A DNA stretch of 43,401 bases from an uncultured Desulfuromonadales bacterium (GTDB lineage Bacteria; Desulfobacterota; Desulfuromonadia; Desulfuromonadales; Geopsychrobacteraceae). Positions 10,889-19,234 of this stretch are shown piece after piece. The translations under genes were made by a program, and so were the position numbers. Below the pieces are notes generated by a model. It saw only the letters and a list, made by a program, of their open reading frames with translations, did not search any database and was not told the origin of the DNA. The stretch is taken from assembly GCA_947259715.1 (NCBI GenBank), contig CAMYNR010000203.1, forward strand, positions 1-43,401. Direction: 5' to 3'. How positions within the stretch are numbered: the stretch's first letter is position 1; each line of letters begins with the position of its first letter.

Positions 10889-12487
10889 ATGTCCAAAAGT
10901 ATCAAATTACGGGGTGCCCTGGTTCTGTTCTGCCTGGTTCTGGCACTCTTTTCTCTTGCTCCGACCCTGATGCGTGACAGTTTACCGCAATGGTGGCTCG
11001 ATACCGTCGATCCGATTCATCTCGGCCTGGACCTTCAGGGGGGCATGCACCTGGTCCTGGGAGTCGATGTTGACAAAGCGGTGGAGAGCCGGCTTGACAC
11101 CATCATCGACCAGACTGAAAGCCAGCTACGCGAAAAAGATATTATCTTCAAGCGGGTTGAGCGCCGGCAGGGGGATCGTATGGCGGTGATCGTTTACGAT
11201 TCCGCTGAAGGAACAAAGGTCGATGCGCAGATGACGGAAAGCTTTCCCTCACTGGAAGGGGAGACGATTCCGGCGGCTGGCGGCTACATCGAAAAACAGT
11301 TCCGCCTGAGCGATTCGGAAATTGAAAGTATCAAGGATTACGCCGTTCGCCAGGCATTGGAAACCATGCGCAACCGGGTTGACCAGTTTGGGGTCAGCGA
11401 GCCGACTCTGCAGCGGCAGAGCGGAAATCGAATTCTTATTCAGCTGCCGGGGGTTAAAGATCCGGATCGGGCCATTTCCCTGTTGGGCAAGACAGCGCGG
11501 TTGGAGTTTAAAATGGTTGCCGAAGGGGTGAACGTTCAGGACGCTCTGCTCGGCAACCTTCCGCCCGGTACTCAGCTTTTGTATGAGCGGAATGTCAATC
11601 GCAGTACCGGCGTCGCCACGGAGACACCGCTGGTGGTCTATGATAAGACGGTTATGACCGGCGACCTGCTTTCTGACGCCAATGTCCGGATCGATACCCG
11701 GTTCAACGAACCTTACGTTTCGATCGATTTCAATTCGGTCGGCGCCAAGCGCTTCGATCAGATCACCGCTGCCAATGTCGGCAAGCGGATGGCCATTGTC
11801 CTGGATGATACCGTCTATTCCGCTCCGGTGATTCGCGAACGGATTTCCGGTGGCAGCGCCCAGGTTTCCGGGGCTTTCACTTCGCAGGAAGCAACCGATC
11901 TGGCGATTGTGCTGCGTGCCGGGTCTCTGCCGGCGCCGGTCAAAATTCTCGAAAATCGAACTGTTGGGCCCTCCTTGGGGCAGGACTCTATCGATAAAGG
12001 GCTTCAGTCAATTCTGGTTGGCGGTTTCCTGGTGATCGTTGCCATGACGATCTATTACCAGCTCTCCGGTGTGGTTGCGGTGGCTGCCCTGTTGTTGAAT
12101 CTGCTGTTTATCAGCGCCATGCTGTCGCTGTTCGGGGCAACTCTGACCCTGCCAGGACTTGCCGGTATCGTCTTGACCGTCGGTATGGCTGTCGACGCCA
12201 ATGTACTGATCTTTGAGCGGATTCGGGAAGAATTGCGACTTGGCAAGGCGCCAAAAGTGGCCCTGCAGTCCGGCTATGAAAAAGCTTTCTGGACGATCAT
12301 CGACGCCAACGTTACAACTCTGTTGGCTGCTTTGGTGCTGTTTCAGTTCGGCACCGGTCCGGTGCGTGGCTTCGCTGTCACCTTGTCGATCGGTATCCTG
12401 GCCTCGCTGTTTACCGCGATGTTTGTCTCGCGGCTGGTGTTTGACTTTTTCCTGACGGGCCGCAATATCAAGCGGCTGAGTATATAA
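10889..12487 (+). CDS. secD: Protein translocase subunit SecD
   Basis: 532-residue inner-membrane protein that uses the proton motive force, with SecF, to help pull proteins out of the Sec channel. An N-terminal helix is followed by the LGLDLQGGMHLVLGVD motif, a large periplasmic P1 domain (about 60-350) and a C-terminal block of five membrane helices (about 365-520). The latter contains GMAVDANVLIFERIREEL, the conserved Asp-containing segment of helix 4. The start ATG follows GGGAGA. SecF follows after 13 bp. Confidence 0.97.
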   Translation: MSKSIKLRGALVLFCLVLALFSLAPTLMRDSLPQWWLDTVDPIHLGLDLQGGMHLVLGVDVDKAVESRLDTIIDQTESQLREKDIIFKRVERRQGDRMAVIVYDSAEGTKVDAQMTESFPSLEGETIPAAGGYIEKQFRLSDSEIESIKDYAVRQALETMRNRVDQFGVSEPTLQRQSGNRILIQLPGVKDPDRAISLLGKTARLEFKMVAEGVNVQDALLGNLPPGTQLLYERNVNRSTGVATETPLVVYDKTVMTGDLLSDANVRIDTRFNEPYVSIDFNSVGAKRFDQITAANVGKRMAIVLDDTVYSAPVIRERISGGSAQVSGAFTSQEATDLAIVLRAGSLPAPVKILENRTVGPSLGQDSIDKGLQSILVGGFLVIVAMTIYYQLSGVVAVAALLLNLLFISAMLSLFGATLTLPGLAGIVLTVGMAVDANVLIFERIREELRLGKAPKVALQSGYEKAFWTIIDANVTTLLAALVLFQFGTGPVRGFAVTLSIGILASLFTAMFVSRLVFDFFLTGRNIKRLSI

Positions 12488-12500
12488 GGAGGCTGACGGC

Positions 12501-13409
12501 ATGCAGCTGATCAAGCCGGATACAAACTTCGATTTTATCAATAAGCGCAAGCTGGCCATGATCGTCTCAGCGGTGCTGATTCTGATCGGTCTGGCCTCAT
12601 TAGTGGTCAAGGGTGGCCCGAATTACGGGATCGATTTTGCCGGTGGCACCCTGGTCCAGGTGAAATTTACCAGCGATACCGACGCTGCACAGATCAAGCA
12701 GGCTCTGGATGGCTTGGACCTCGGCAATCCAGTGGTCCAGCGTTTTGGTGACGGAAGGGATGAATTTCTGATCCGCGTAGAAAAGTCGAGCGGAGAACTG
12801 CAAGGACTTTCAGCGCAGATGCTGCAGGCACTGGAAGAGAAATATGAGCAGGGGAATGTCGAAATCCGCCGGGTTGAGATGGTTGGCCCTCAGGTCGGCA
12901 AGGATCTGCGCAGCAAGGGACTGAAAGCGATCTTCTACGCCATGCTCGGCATTCTGGTCTACATCTCCTGGCGCTTTGAGTTCCGCTTTGCTGTCGGGGC
13001 GATTATTGCCCTGGTGCATGATGTGCTGATCACTCTTGGAATGTTCAGCCTGTTCGGCAAAGAGATCGACCTGCCGATCATCGCCGCTTTTCTGGCGATC
13101 ATCGGCTATTCCTTGAATGACACGATCATCGTCTATGACCGGATCCGTGAAAACCTTGGAAAACACCATAAAGAAAGTTTTCCCTTTATCGTCAATCGCA
13201 GTGTCAACGAAACCCTTTCCCGGACCTTGCTGACCTCAGGGACCACCTTGCTGGTGGTTCTGGCGCTGTTTGTGCTCGGGGGCGGGGTGATTCATAACTT
13301 TGCTTTTGCTATGCTGGTAGGCGTGCTGGTCGGGACCTACTCGTCGATCTTCGTTGCCAGCCCGGTGCTGATCTTCTGGGAAGAGCGCAAGGCGGCCAAG
13401 GCCAGCTGA
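12501..13409 (+). CDS. secF: Protein translocase subunit SecF
   Basis: 302 residues, partner of SecD. N-terminal membrane helix at about 19-35, then GIDFAGGTLVQVKF, a short periplasmic domain, VGPQVGKDLRSKGLKA before the second helix, and four more helices. IGYSLNDTIIVYDRIREN is the conserved helix-4 signature. A strong AAGGAGG site precedes the ATG. It is separate from secD, not fused as in Bacillus. Confidence 0.97.
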   Translation: MQLIKPDTNFDFINKRKLAMIVSAVLILIGLASLVVKGGPNYGIDFAGGTLVQVKFTSDTDAAQIKQALDGLDLGNPVVQRFGDGRDEFLIRVEKSSGELQGLSAQMLQALEEKYEQGNVEIRRVEMVGPQVGKDLRSKGLKAIFYAMLGILVYISWRFEFRFAVGAIIALVHDVLITLGMFSLFGKEIDLPIIAAFLAIIGYSLNDTIIVYDRIRENLGKHHKESFPFIVNRSVNETLSRTLLTSGTTLLVVLALFVLGGGVIHNFAFAMLVGVLVGTYSSIFVASPVLIFWEERKAAKAS

Positions 13410-13438
13410 CAGCTGCAGAACTGAGCAAAGGAGAAATA

Positions 13439-14002
13439 ATGAAAAAAGAAACAATTCTGCTTATTGTCGTTGTGCTGGTGGTCGGTATCTTGCTCGGGGT
13501 GATCTTTACCAACGCCCGCAAGAACAGCCAGTCCTCCGGAACTGCCACCGCGCCAGCCTCGGCTCCGGCCGTCAACTATCAGCAGCAGATCAGCATGCTG
13601 GAGGGGATTGTCGCCAAAGAGCCGAATAACCGCAACGCCTGGGTTCAACTGGGGCATAATTTTTTCGATTCAGACCAGCCGATGAAGGCGATCGAAGCTT
13701 ATGACAAGGCCCTGGCGATTAACGGGAATGATCCCAATGTCCTGACCGATCAGGGGGTCATGTATCGTCGCCTGGGATGGTTTGACAAGGCGGTGAGTAA
13801 TTTTAAAAAGGCCTATTCACTCAACCCGAATCACCAGCAGAGTTTGTATAATCTGGGGATCGTTTACCTTCATGACCTGAAAGATGTTCCCCAGGCGATC
13901 GCTGCCTGGGAAAAGTTTCTTGTCGTGAATCCCAGTGGACCTGGGTCGGCGCAGGTTCGCGCTGAGCTGGAAAACCTCAGACGGCATCCTTCCGTACAAT
14001 AA
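13439..14002 (+). CDS. Membrane-anchored TPR protein
   Basis: 187 residues. A single N-terminal helix (about 6-22, ILLIVVVLVVGILLGVIF) anchors the protein. A Ser/Ala/Pro linker and about three tetratricopeptide repeats follow (about 48-170): NRNAWVQLGHNFFDSDQP, DPNVLTDQGVMYRRLGW and HQQSLYNLGIVYLHDL. TPRs bind other proteins; the partner is unknown. It resembles the cytochrome c biogenesis factor CcmI/NrfG type of TPR protein, but no such genes are nearby. AAAGGAG precedes the ATG, and a terminator hairpin follows 20 bp after the stop, so it ends the queA-sec transcript. Confidence 0.88.
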   Translation: MKKETILLIVVVLVVGILLGVIFTNARKNSQSSGTATAPASAPAVNYQQQISMLEGIVAKEPNNRNAWVQLGHNFFDSDQPMKAIEAYDKALAINGNDPNVLTDQGVMYRRLGWFDKAVSNFKKAYSLNPNHQQSLYNLGIVYLHDLKDVPQAIAAWEKFLVVNPSGPGSAQVRAELENLRRHPSVQ

Positions 14003-14021
14003 AAACGCAGCTCATTCAGTC

Positions 14022-14060
14022 ATTCAGGCCGGAGTCCCTCCGGCCTGAATTCTTTCCCTT
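14022..14060 (+). terminator. Perfect 13-bp hairpin terminator after the sec operon
   Basis: ATTCAGGCCGGAG (14022-14034) pairs perfectly with CTCCGGCCTGAAT (14038-14050) around a TCC loop; the pyrimidine-rich tail TCTTTCCCTT follows. The tail is imperfect for Rho-independent termination but the stem is very strong. Confidence 0.65.
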
Positions 14061-14070
14061 GTGGATTACC

Positions 14071-14952
14071 ATGACCTGTCGCAGGTTGTTTTCACGTCAA
14101 TTAATTCTTCTTCTGATCCTCGTGCTGCTCAGTGGCTGTCTCCGGCGACCTGCCGCAACCATTATTACCGGAGAGCTGCATGGGGAGAATTTCTGGCAGG
14201 GGCAGGTCTTGCTGCGCGGCGACGTTGTGCTTCATGAAGCGGCCAGCTTGACCATCGCTCCCGGCACCCAGGTTCTGTTTCTTCCGCCCCTCGCCGGGGA
14301 GGATCGGCTGACCGAGCATCCATATTTTCCCGGCAGCGAGTTGATTGTCCGCGGGAGGTTGAAAGCTGCCGGCAGTCCTCAAGCACCGATAATCTTTCGC
14401 GCCTCCGAGCCGGCCGCTGGGCCTGGCAGCTGGGGTGGCTTGAATATCGAAGACTCAGAGCAGGCAGTTTTCAGCTTTTGCCGTTTCCAGCAGTCCGACA
14501 GTGCCATTCACGCCCGTCGCTCCTGGATCAGCGTCAGGCACAGCTGGTTTGAGCATAACCTGGTCGGGATCCGTTTTCACGATTCCGACATCCTCATCGA
14601 GAATAATCTTCTGCAGAATAACCAGGCGGCAATCCGCTTCCATTTCGGCTCACCGGTGATTCGCAATAATGAAATTCGAGACAATCAAAAAGGACTGTTT
14701 ATCACCTCAGCTCCCTGGGGATACCGCATTGGAAATAACAGCTTTATCGATAACTATCCTTATCAGGTCAGCCTCGGCGAAGGGGTGATGCAGGACGTAG
14801 AGTTGGGCAACAATTATTGGAGCGAAAGAGCAGGGGACCTTCTGGAAAAACGTTTTTATGATGGCCGTCTGGATGAGTGGCTTGGGGTGATAAATTACCG
14901 ACCAGTTCTAGAGCAGGCTGCGCCGGGAGCAGGGATCCGATGGAACCGGTGA
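14071..14952 (+). CDS. Right-handed beta-helix lipoprotein
   Basis: 293 residues from the ATG at 14071; an in-frame TTG at 14059 is possible but no good ribosome site supports either. The signal peptide ends in a lipobox LLSGC, so the mature protein is a lipoprotein. The rest reads as parallel beta-helix repeats (NosD/PbH1 style): RRSWISVRHSWFEHNLVGIR, SDILIENNLLQNNQAAIRFH and SPVIRNNEIRDNQKGLFI, ending with NNYWSERAG. Such proteins often bind or cleave polysaccharide, but no catalytic residues can be named here. The stop overlaps the recJ start by 13 nt, so they are cotranscribed. Confidence 0.85.
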   Translation: MTCRRLFSRQLILLLILVLLSGCLRRPAATIITGELHGENFWQGQVLLRGDVVLHEAASLTIAPGTQVLFLPPLAGEDRLTEHPYFPGSELIVRGRLKAAGSPQAPIIFRASEPAAGPGSWGGLNIEDSEQAVFSFCRFQQSDSAIHARRSWISVRHSWFEHNLVGIRFHDSDILIENNLLQNNQAAIRFHFGSPVIRNNEIRDNQKGLFITSAPWGYRIGNNSFIDNYPYQVSLGEGVMQDVELGNNYWSERAGDLLEKRFYDGRLDEWLGVINYRPVLEQAAPGAGIRWNR

Positions 14953-16661
14953 ACAGCAACGTCTGGCAATGGCGTGCTGACCAGCCTTCTCCAGGACTGG
15001 TTGCCCATTTGGCTCAGGCTCTACAGGTTCAGCCCCTGACCGCTCAGGCCTTACTCTTCCGCGGTATCGATACACCAGAGCTTGGCCGTGATTTTTTACT
15101 GGCCCGACTGAGTACTTTGCCTGACCCTGATCTGCTGCCTGATATGGCGATCGCTTGTGGACGACTCGAGCAGGCATTGCTGCGCGGAGAAAAAATCGCT
15201 GTGCACGGCGATTACGATGTCGATGGTATCACCGGTTGCGGCCTGCTGGTTGAAACTCTGCGCAAGATGGGCGGAGAGGTCGACTACCACATCCCCCTGC
15301 GGATGAAGGATGGCTACGGCTTATCAGCGGACGCTATCCGTCAGGCCCAGGCTGCCGGATGTGAGTTGCTTGTCTCGGTTGATTGCGGGGTATCCGCCCA
15401 TGCTGAAGCGGATCTCGCAGCTGAGCTCGGCATCGATCTGATTATCACCGATCATCATCAGCCGCCCGACCAGTTGCCGACCTGCCTGGCTCTGATTAAC
15501 CCGCACCTGCCGAATTGCCGCTTTCCTTTCAAAGACCTTTCCGGAGTCGGGGTGGCCTTTTTTCTGCTCATCGGTTTGCGGCGGCGGTTGCGCGAGAACA
15601 GTTATTTTTCCCGTCATCCCGAACCTGATTTGCGGCTTGGCCTGGACCTTGTTGCGCTAGGCACCATTGCTGACATGGTTCCGCTGAGCGGTATTAACCG
15701 GATTCTGGTGCGAGCCGGGCTGGAACTTCTCGAACAGGGTGTCCGCCCTGGTGTGACTGCCCTCAAGCGCGTTGCAGAGGTTAAGCAGGTCAGCTGCGGG
15801 GCGGTTGGCTTTCGCCTGGCGCCAAGGTTGAATGCTGCCGGTCGCCTGGAAGATGCTGCTCTTGGGGTTAAGCTTCTGCTCGGTGAGGACCGGCAGGAAA
15901 GCCAGGAATTGGCCCAACTTCTTGACAGCTACAACCGGGAGCGGCAACAACTTGAACAGCAGACCCTTGAGCAGGCTATCGCCTTGCTCCCCGCGCAGGC
16001 CGCAGAGGACGCTTACGCCATTGTCCTGGCCGATGAGCGCTGGCATTCGGGAGTGATCGGTATTGTTGCCAGCCGGCTGGTCGAGCGCTACCATCGCCCG
16101 ACGGTCCTGATTGCTCTGGATGGCCAGCAGGGCAAGGCCTCGGCCCGCTCGATCAAAGGCTTTCATCTTTTTCAGGGGCTGCAGGGCTGCGCCGAGTGGC
16201 TGCATGGATTTGGCGGGCATGCCATGGCCGCCGGATTGTCGATCACCGCCGAAAATATCGTGCCTTTTCGTCGACAGTTTAATGCATTGGCTAAAGAGCA
16301 GCTTGACGAAAGGGACCTGATTCCCCTTGCCGCTCATGATGGAGAAATCGATCTGACCGAACTGAGCATGGCCCAGGTTGAAGATTTGGCCAGGCTTAAC
16401 CCCTTCGGGATAGGGAATCCGCAACCCAGCTTTATGACTCGCCGCTGCCGGGTCCTTGCGCCGCGAATTCTGGGGGAAAAACATCTCAAATTTGAGGTTG
16501 AGCAGAACGGTTTTCGGTTAGACTGTATTGCCTTCGGCATGGCCGAACGTTTTGAACAGCTTTGTGGTGATATTGACCTGCTTTACCGGCCGGGGCTCAA
16601 TGAGTGGCGCGGGAGGTGCTCGGTCCAGCTGCAAATCGCAGACTTTCGTCCCGCCCAGTGA
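14940..16661 (+). CDS. recJ: Single-stranded-DNA-specific exonuclease RecJ
   Basis: 573 residues from ATG 14940, preceded by GGGAGCAGGGA; an in-frame start 63 nt upstream would overlap the lipoprotein gene much further. RecJ is the 5'-3' single-strand exonuclease used in RecFOR recombination, mismatch and base excision repair. DHH-family motifs are present: HGDYDVDGITG (motif I), VSVDCGVSAHAEA (II), ITDHHQPPDQLP (III, DHH) and LGTIADMVPL (IV). Then come the DHHA1 domain with FGGHAMAAGLSI, and the C-terminal OB domain with NPFGIGNPQPSF. All expected metal ligands appear to be there. Confidence 0.97.
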   Translation: MEPVNSNVWQWRADQPSPGLVAHLAQALQVQPLTAQALLFRGIDTPELGRDFLLARLSTLPDPDLLPDMAIACGRLEQALLRGEKIAVHGDYDVDGITGCGLLVETLRKMGGEVDYHIPLRMKDGYGLSADAIRQAQAAGCELLVSVDCGVSAHAEADLAAELGIDLIITDHHQPPDQLPTCLALINPHLPNCRFPFKDLSGVGVAFFLLIGLRRRLRENSYFSRHPEPDLRLGLDLVALGTIADMVPLSGINRILVRAGLELLEQGVRPGVTALKRVAEVKQVSCGAVGFRLAPRLNAAGRLEDAALGVKLLLGEDRQESQELAQLLDSYNRERQQLEQQTLEQAIALLPAQAAEDAYAIVLADERWHSGVIGIVASRLVERYHRPTVLIALDGQQGKASARSIKGFHLFQGLQGCAEWLHGFGGHAMAAGLSITAENIVPFRRQFNALAKEQLDERDLIPLAAHDGEIDLTELSMAQVEDLARLNPFGIGNPQPSFMTRRCRVLAPRILGEKHLKFEVEQNGFRLDCIAFGMAERFEQLCGDIDLLYRPGLNEWRGRCSVQLQIADFRPAQ

Positions 16662-16863
16662 CCGCCGCTCTGACGTCCTTGAGTGACTGTTTTTATAATG
16701 CCAGACGCTGAGAAGGCCGAGAAAGAATAATCTACCAGCGGATTTCAACTCTTCGAGCAATATTTATAATGACACTGCTGGCAGAGCACTCTCCTTCCCG
16801 GTATATTCTGTTAGGTGTTGAGTGCAAGACAGAAAGACATTTTAGCGAGAAGGAATCAGTGCC

Positions 16864-17334
16864 TTGAATTTTGAAACGATCATGGTGGCGGTGGGTTGGG
16901 GAGTTATTTCCGGCTATCTGTTGCTGCGTGCCCTGCACAGCCTGTTGGCTATCGCCATCTGTCTGCATGGCATGCTGCCTGGCCGCTGGGAACGGCTGGC
17001 CATGAAAGCAACCCCGAGGCAGGTCAGGTATGGCCTTATCTTTGGGTTACTGATGCGGTTTGTAATCTATGCAGTGCTTTGCGCTTATCTATTGAATTTC
17101 GGTGACAATTTCGTTCAGGAAAAGTTCCAATTTGATTATTGGGGGACCAGCGGTCTGATCTGGGCCGCACTGGCCGGGGTGACCGCCGCCTTTTTTTTCA
17201 GTACCTCATGGCGCAGGCTGGTGGTCACCTGGAAGATGACCCATGAATTCGGCTATGCGGAAAGGCGGCAGAAAGATCTCAGCGTAGCGAAGGTGCAGGG
17301 CAAGAAACCGCAAAGGCGCTCTAAACGGCGATAG
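16864..17334 (+). CDS. Unknown three-helix membrane protein
   Basis: 156 residues; I do not recognise a family. Three hydrophobic helices are visible at about 7-35, 55-80 and 95-118, followed by a basic cytoplasmic-looking tail (KKPQRRSKRR). The start is TTG at 16864 behind GAGAAGGAA; an ATG six codons later is the alternative. It lies 202 bp after recJ, so it may have its own promoter; TATAAT occurs upstream but no good -35 box. The positive tail suggests an inside C-terminus. No function assigned. Confidence 0.65.
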   Translation: MNFETIMVAVGWGVISGYLLLRALHSLLAIAICLHGMLPGRWERLAMKATPRQVRYGLIFGLLMRFVIYAVLCAYLLNFGDNFVQEKFQFDYWGTSGLIWAALAGVTAAFFFSTSWRRLVVTWKMTHEFGYAERRQKDLSVAKVQGKKPQRRSKRR

Positions 17335-17433
17335 TTGGGAATGTTCCAGTTGTCTGGTCTGGGTGCCTGGTGGACAGGTTCTCACCCGCCTCAACCCGGC
17401 AGGGATGGGGCCATAGAGAAGGGAGCGAGGGGC

Positions 17434-18297
17434 TCAGCCCTGCTTACCCATATCAGTATGCAGTTGTTCGCGCAGGTGGTGGGCGATGGGGCCAACCTGT
17501 CCCTGGTTGATGGTGAAATCATCGACCTTGACCACCGGCATCACCTCAAGGGAGGTTGAGGTGATAAACACCTCGTCGGAAAATTTCAAATCCTGCAGTT
17601 TGTATTCGCCACAGATAACCCGCAAATTAAGTTTTTCTTCACACAAGCGGATGATGGTTGCCCGAGTGACACCCTCCAGCAGCCCGGTTGCGGCGGAAGG
17701 GGTAAACACCCACTGGTCTCGTGTCCAGAAGATGTTGGAGGAGGCACCCTCGCAGATCTGCTCTTTGTTGTTGAGCATAATCACCTCAAAGGCCCCAACA
17801 GATTTTGCTTCCAGCTTTCCCAGTAAGCTGTTGAGATTGCTGATCGATTTGATTTTCGGGTTGATCGCCTCAGGAGCATTCCGCCGCGTCTGCGCAACGC
17901 GCAAGGCGATGCCCTGCTGATAGAAGCTGTTGTCAAATCCCTGAAATTCCCGGCCGACGACCAGACAGGTCAGATCACCCGACATGTTGCGCTGAAAACC
18001 GATTTCCCCGCGACCGCGGGTGATGGTGATGCGAAAATAGGCATCAAAGAGTTGGTTTTTGCGGCTGAGTTCCAACAGGATCTTTTCCAGATCCTTTTGA
18101 CTGTAGGGCAGGGAATAACGGAGCGCTTCTGCGGACTGGTGCAACCGCTGGTAGTGTTGAGAGAACTGGTAAAGTTGGCCGCCGACTGCGCGAAAGCTTT
18201 CAAAGATTCCGTCTCCGTAGAGAAGGCCCTGGTCGAAAACGGAGATGACCGCTTGATCGGCATCGACATATTCACCGTTCAGATAGACAACACCCAT
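17434..18297 (-). CDS. Class IV PLP aminotransferase (branched-chain / D-amino acid / ADC lyase group)
   Basis: 287 residues from ATG 18297, chosen because AAGGA lies 7 nt upstream; a start five codons earlier has no such site. Fold-type IV signature: FDQGLLYGDGIFESFRAV at the N-terminus, Arg in FRITITRGRGEIGF, the PLP lysine in the NPKIKSISNLNSLLGKLEAK region, EGASSNIFW, and TGLLEGVTRATII. This family covers branched-chain aminotransferase (IlvE), D-alanine aminotransferase and aminodeoxychorismate lyase (PabC). The sequence alone does not separate them; 287 residues and the EGASSNIF form fit either BCAT-like or D-amino acid transaminase-like enzymes. It stands alone on the minus strand. Confidence 0.9.
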   Translation of the reverse strand: MGVVYLNGEYVDADQAVISVFDQGLLYGDGIFESFRAVGGQLYQFSQHYQRLHQSAEALRYSLPYSQKDLEKILLELSRKNQLFDAYFRITITRGRGEIGFQRNMSGDLTCLVVGREFQGFDNSFYQQGIALRVAQTRRNAPEAINPKIKSISNLNSLLGKLEAKSVGAFEVIMLNNKEQICEGASSNIFWTRDQWVFTPSAATGLLEGVTRATIIRLCEEKLNLRVICGEYKLQDLKFSDEVFITSTSLEVMPVVKVDDFTINQGQVGPIAHHLREQLHTDMGKQG

Positions 18298-18458
18298 AAA
18301 GCAATCCTTCATCTTTTTTCAGCGGTTTTGGCTGTTGGTCACTTGACTCGATTCAATTGACTGCAACCTGTTGAAATTTTACCCTATTCAACGCTGAGAG
18401 GATAGTTTGTTGAGAGTATCAATGTCCTGCTGATCGGAAAAACTAGCTGAACAGGGGA

Positions 18459-18998
18459 CTATTCTTCGGCCAGGATTGCTGACAGGACAATGTCCTGATA
18501 GGTTTTGCCTTTAAGAATCGCGTCACGCAGAACCCCTTCCTGCTTGAAATTCTGTTTCAGCAGAAACTGTCCTGAGGGTTGATCTCCGTGCATATGATAA
18601 GCGTAGATGCGGTGCAGTTCGAGTTGGTGAAAGACAAACTTGAGAATTTCATGCAGAGCCTCTGTGCCATATCCCTGCCGCTGCCAGGATTGGCCGATCC
18701 AGATCTCCATTTCGGCATTGGCATTCTTAACATCAATATTGCGCAGCGCAAAGGAACCGATCAGTTGCTTTGGTTCAAGCAGGCTGATGGCAAAATGGAC
18801 GGCCTGACCGGTCCGGTAAAGATGTGGCAGGCCGGCAATCCAGGTTTTGGCTGCGGTCATCGAATAGGGATGAGGGATAGAGATGGTCGCCGCGGCGATT
18901 TCCGGAGTGCCAGCCAGTTGTGCAACGGCAGGAGCATCATCAGCGACAAACGGCCGCAGGCGCAGACGTTGGGTCTGCAGTGACGGTTGATAGCGCAT
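18459..18998 (-). CDS. GNAT N-acetyltransferase, RimJ/RimL-like
   Basis: 179 residues. Begins QTQRLRLRPFVADDAPAVAQL, the standard opening of RimJ/RimL-type GNAT enzymes. The acetyl-CoA motif is in IGQSWQRQGYGTEALHEIL (Q/RxxGxG/A form), followed by NxxS-like packing in HGDQPSGQFLLKQNFKQEGVLRDAILKGKTYQDIVLSAIL, given here in outline only. Such enzymes acetylate ribosomal protein N-termini or other amines with acetyl-CoA; the substrate is unknown. AAGGA sits 9 nt before the ATG. Confidence 0.92.
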   Translation of the reverse strand: MRYQPSLQTQRLRLRPFVADDAPAVAQLAGTPEIAAATISIPHPYSMTAAKTWIAGLPHLYRTGQAVHFAISLLEPKQLIGSFALRNIDVKNANAEMEIWIGQSWQRQGYGTEALHEILKFVFHQLELHRIYAYHMHGDQPSGQFLLKQNFKQEGVLRDAILKGKTYQDIVLSAILAEE

Positions 18999-19066
18999 GG
19001 GTAAAAATCCTTTTCATTTAGCGTTGGCTGCCCCGTTTTATAGAGCAGTTTAGCGCAGATGAAAAG

Positions 19067-19091
19067 GTAAATTCCTGGTAAACGAATTTAC
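19067..19091. repeat. Operator-like inverted repeat between divergent genes
   Basis: GTAAATTC (19067-19074) and GAATTTAC (19084-19091) form a perfect 8-bp inverted repeat with a 9-nt spacer in the 236-bp gap between the divergent GNAT and DUF3754 genes. It could be a binding site for a dimeric regulator. No regulator gene is adjacent. Confidence 0.3.
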
Positions 19092-19234
19092 AGTTTTGGT
19101 ACAGGCACTGCTGACACCAGCTGCTTAAATTTAAGATCCTGATATTATAAGGAATATTTCTAGTCTCCTAAGTTGATAGCATCAGCTCAAGAGATTGCTG
19201 GACTTATTTTTCTATCTGGAGGTGCAAGGCGACA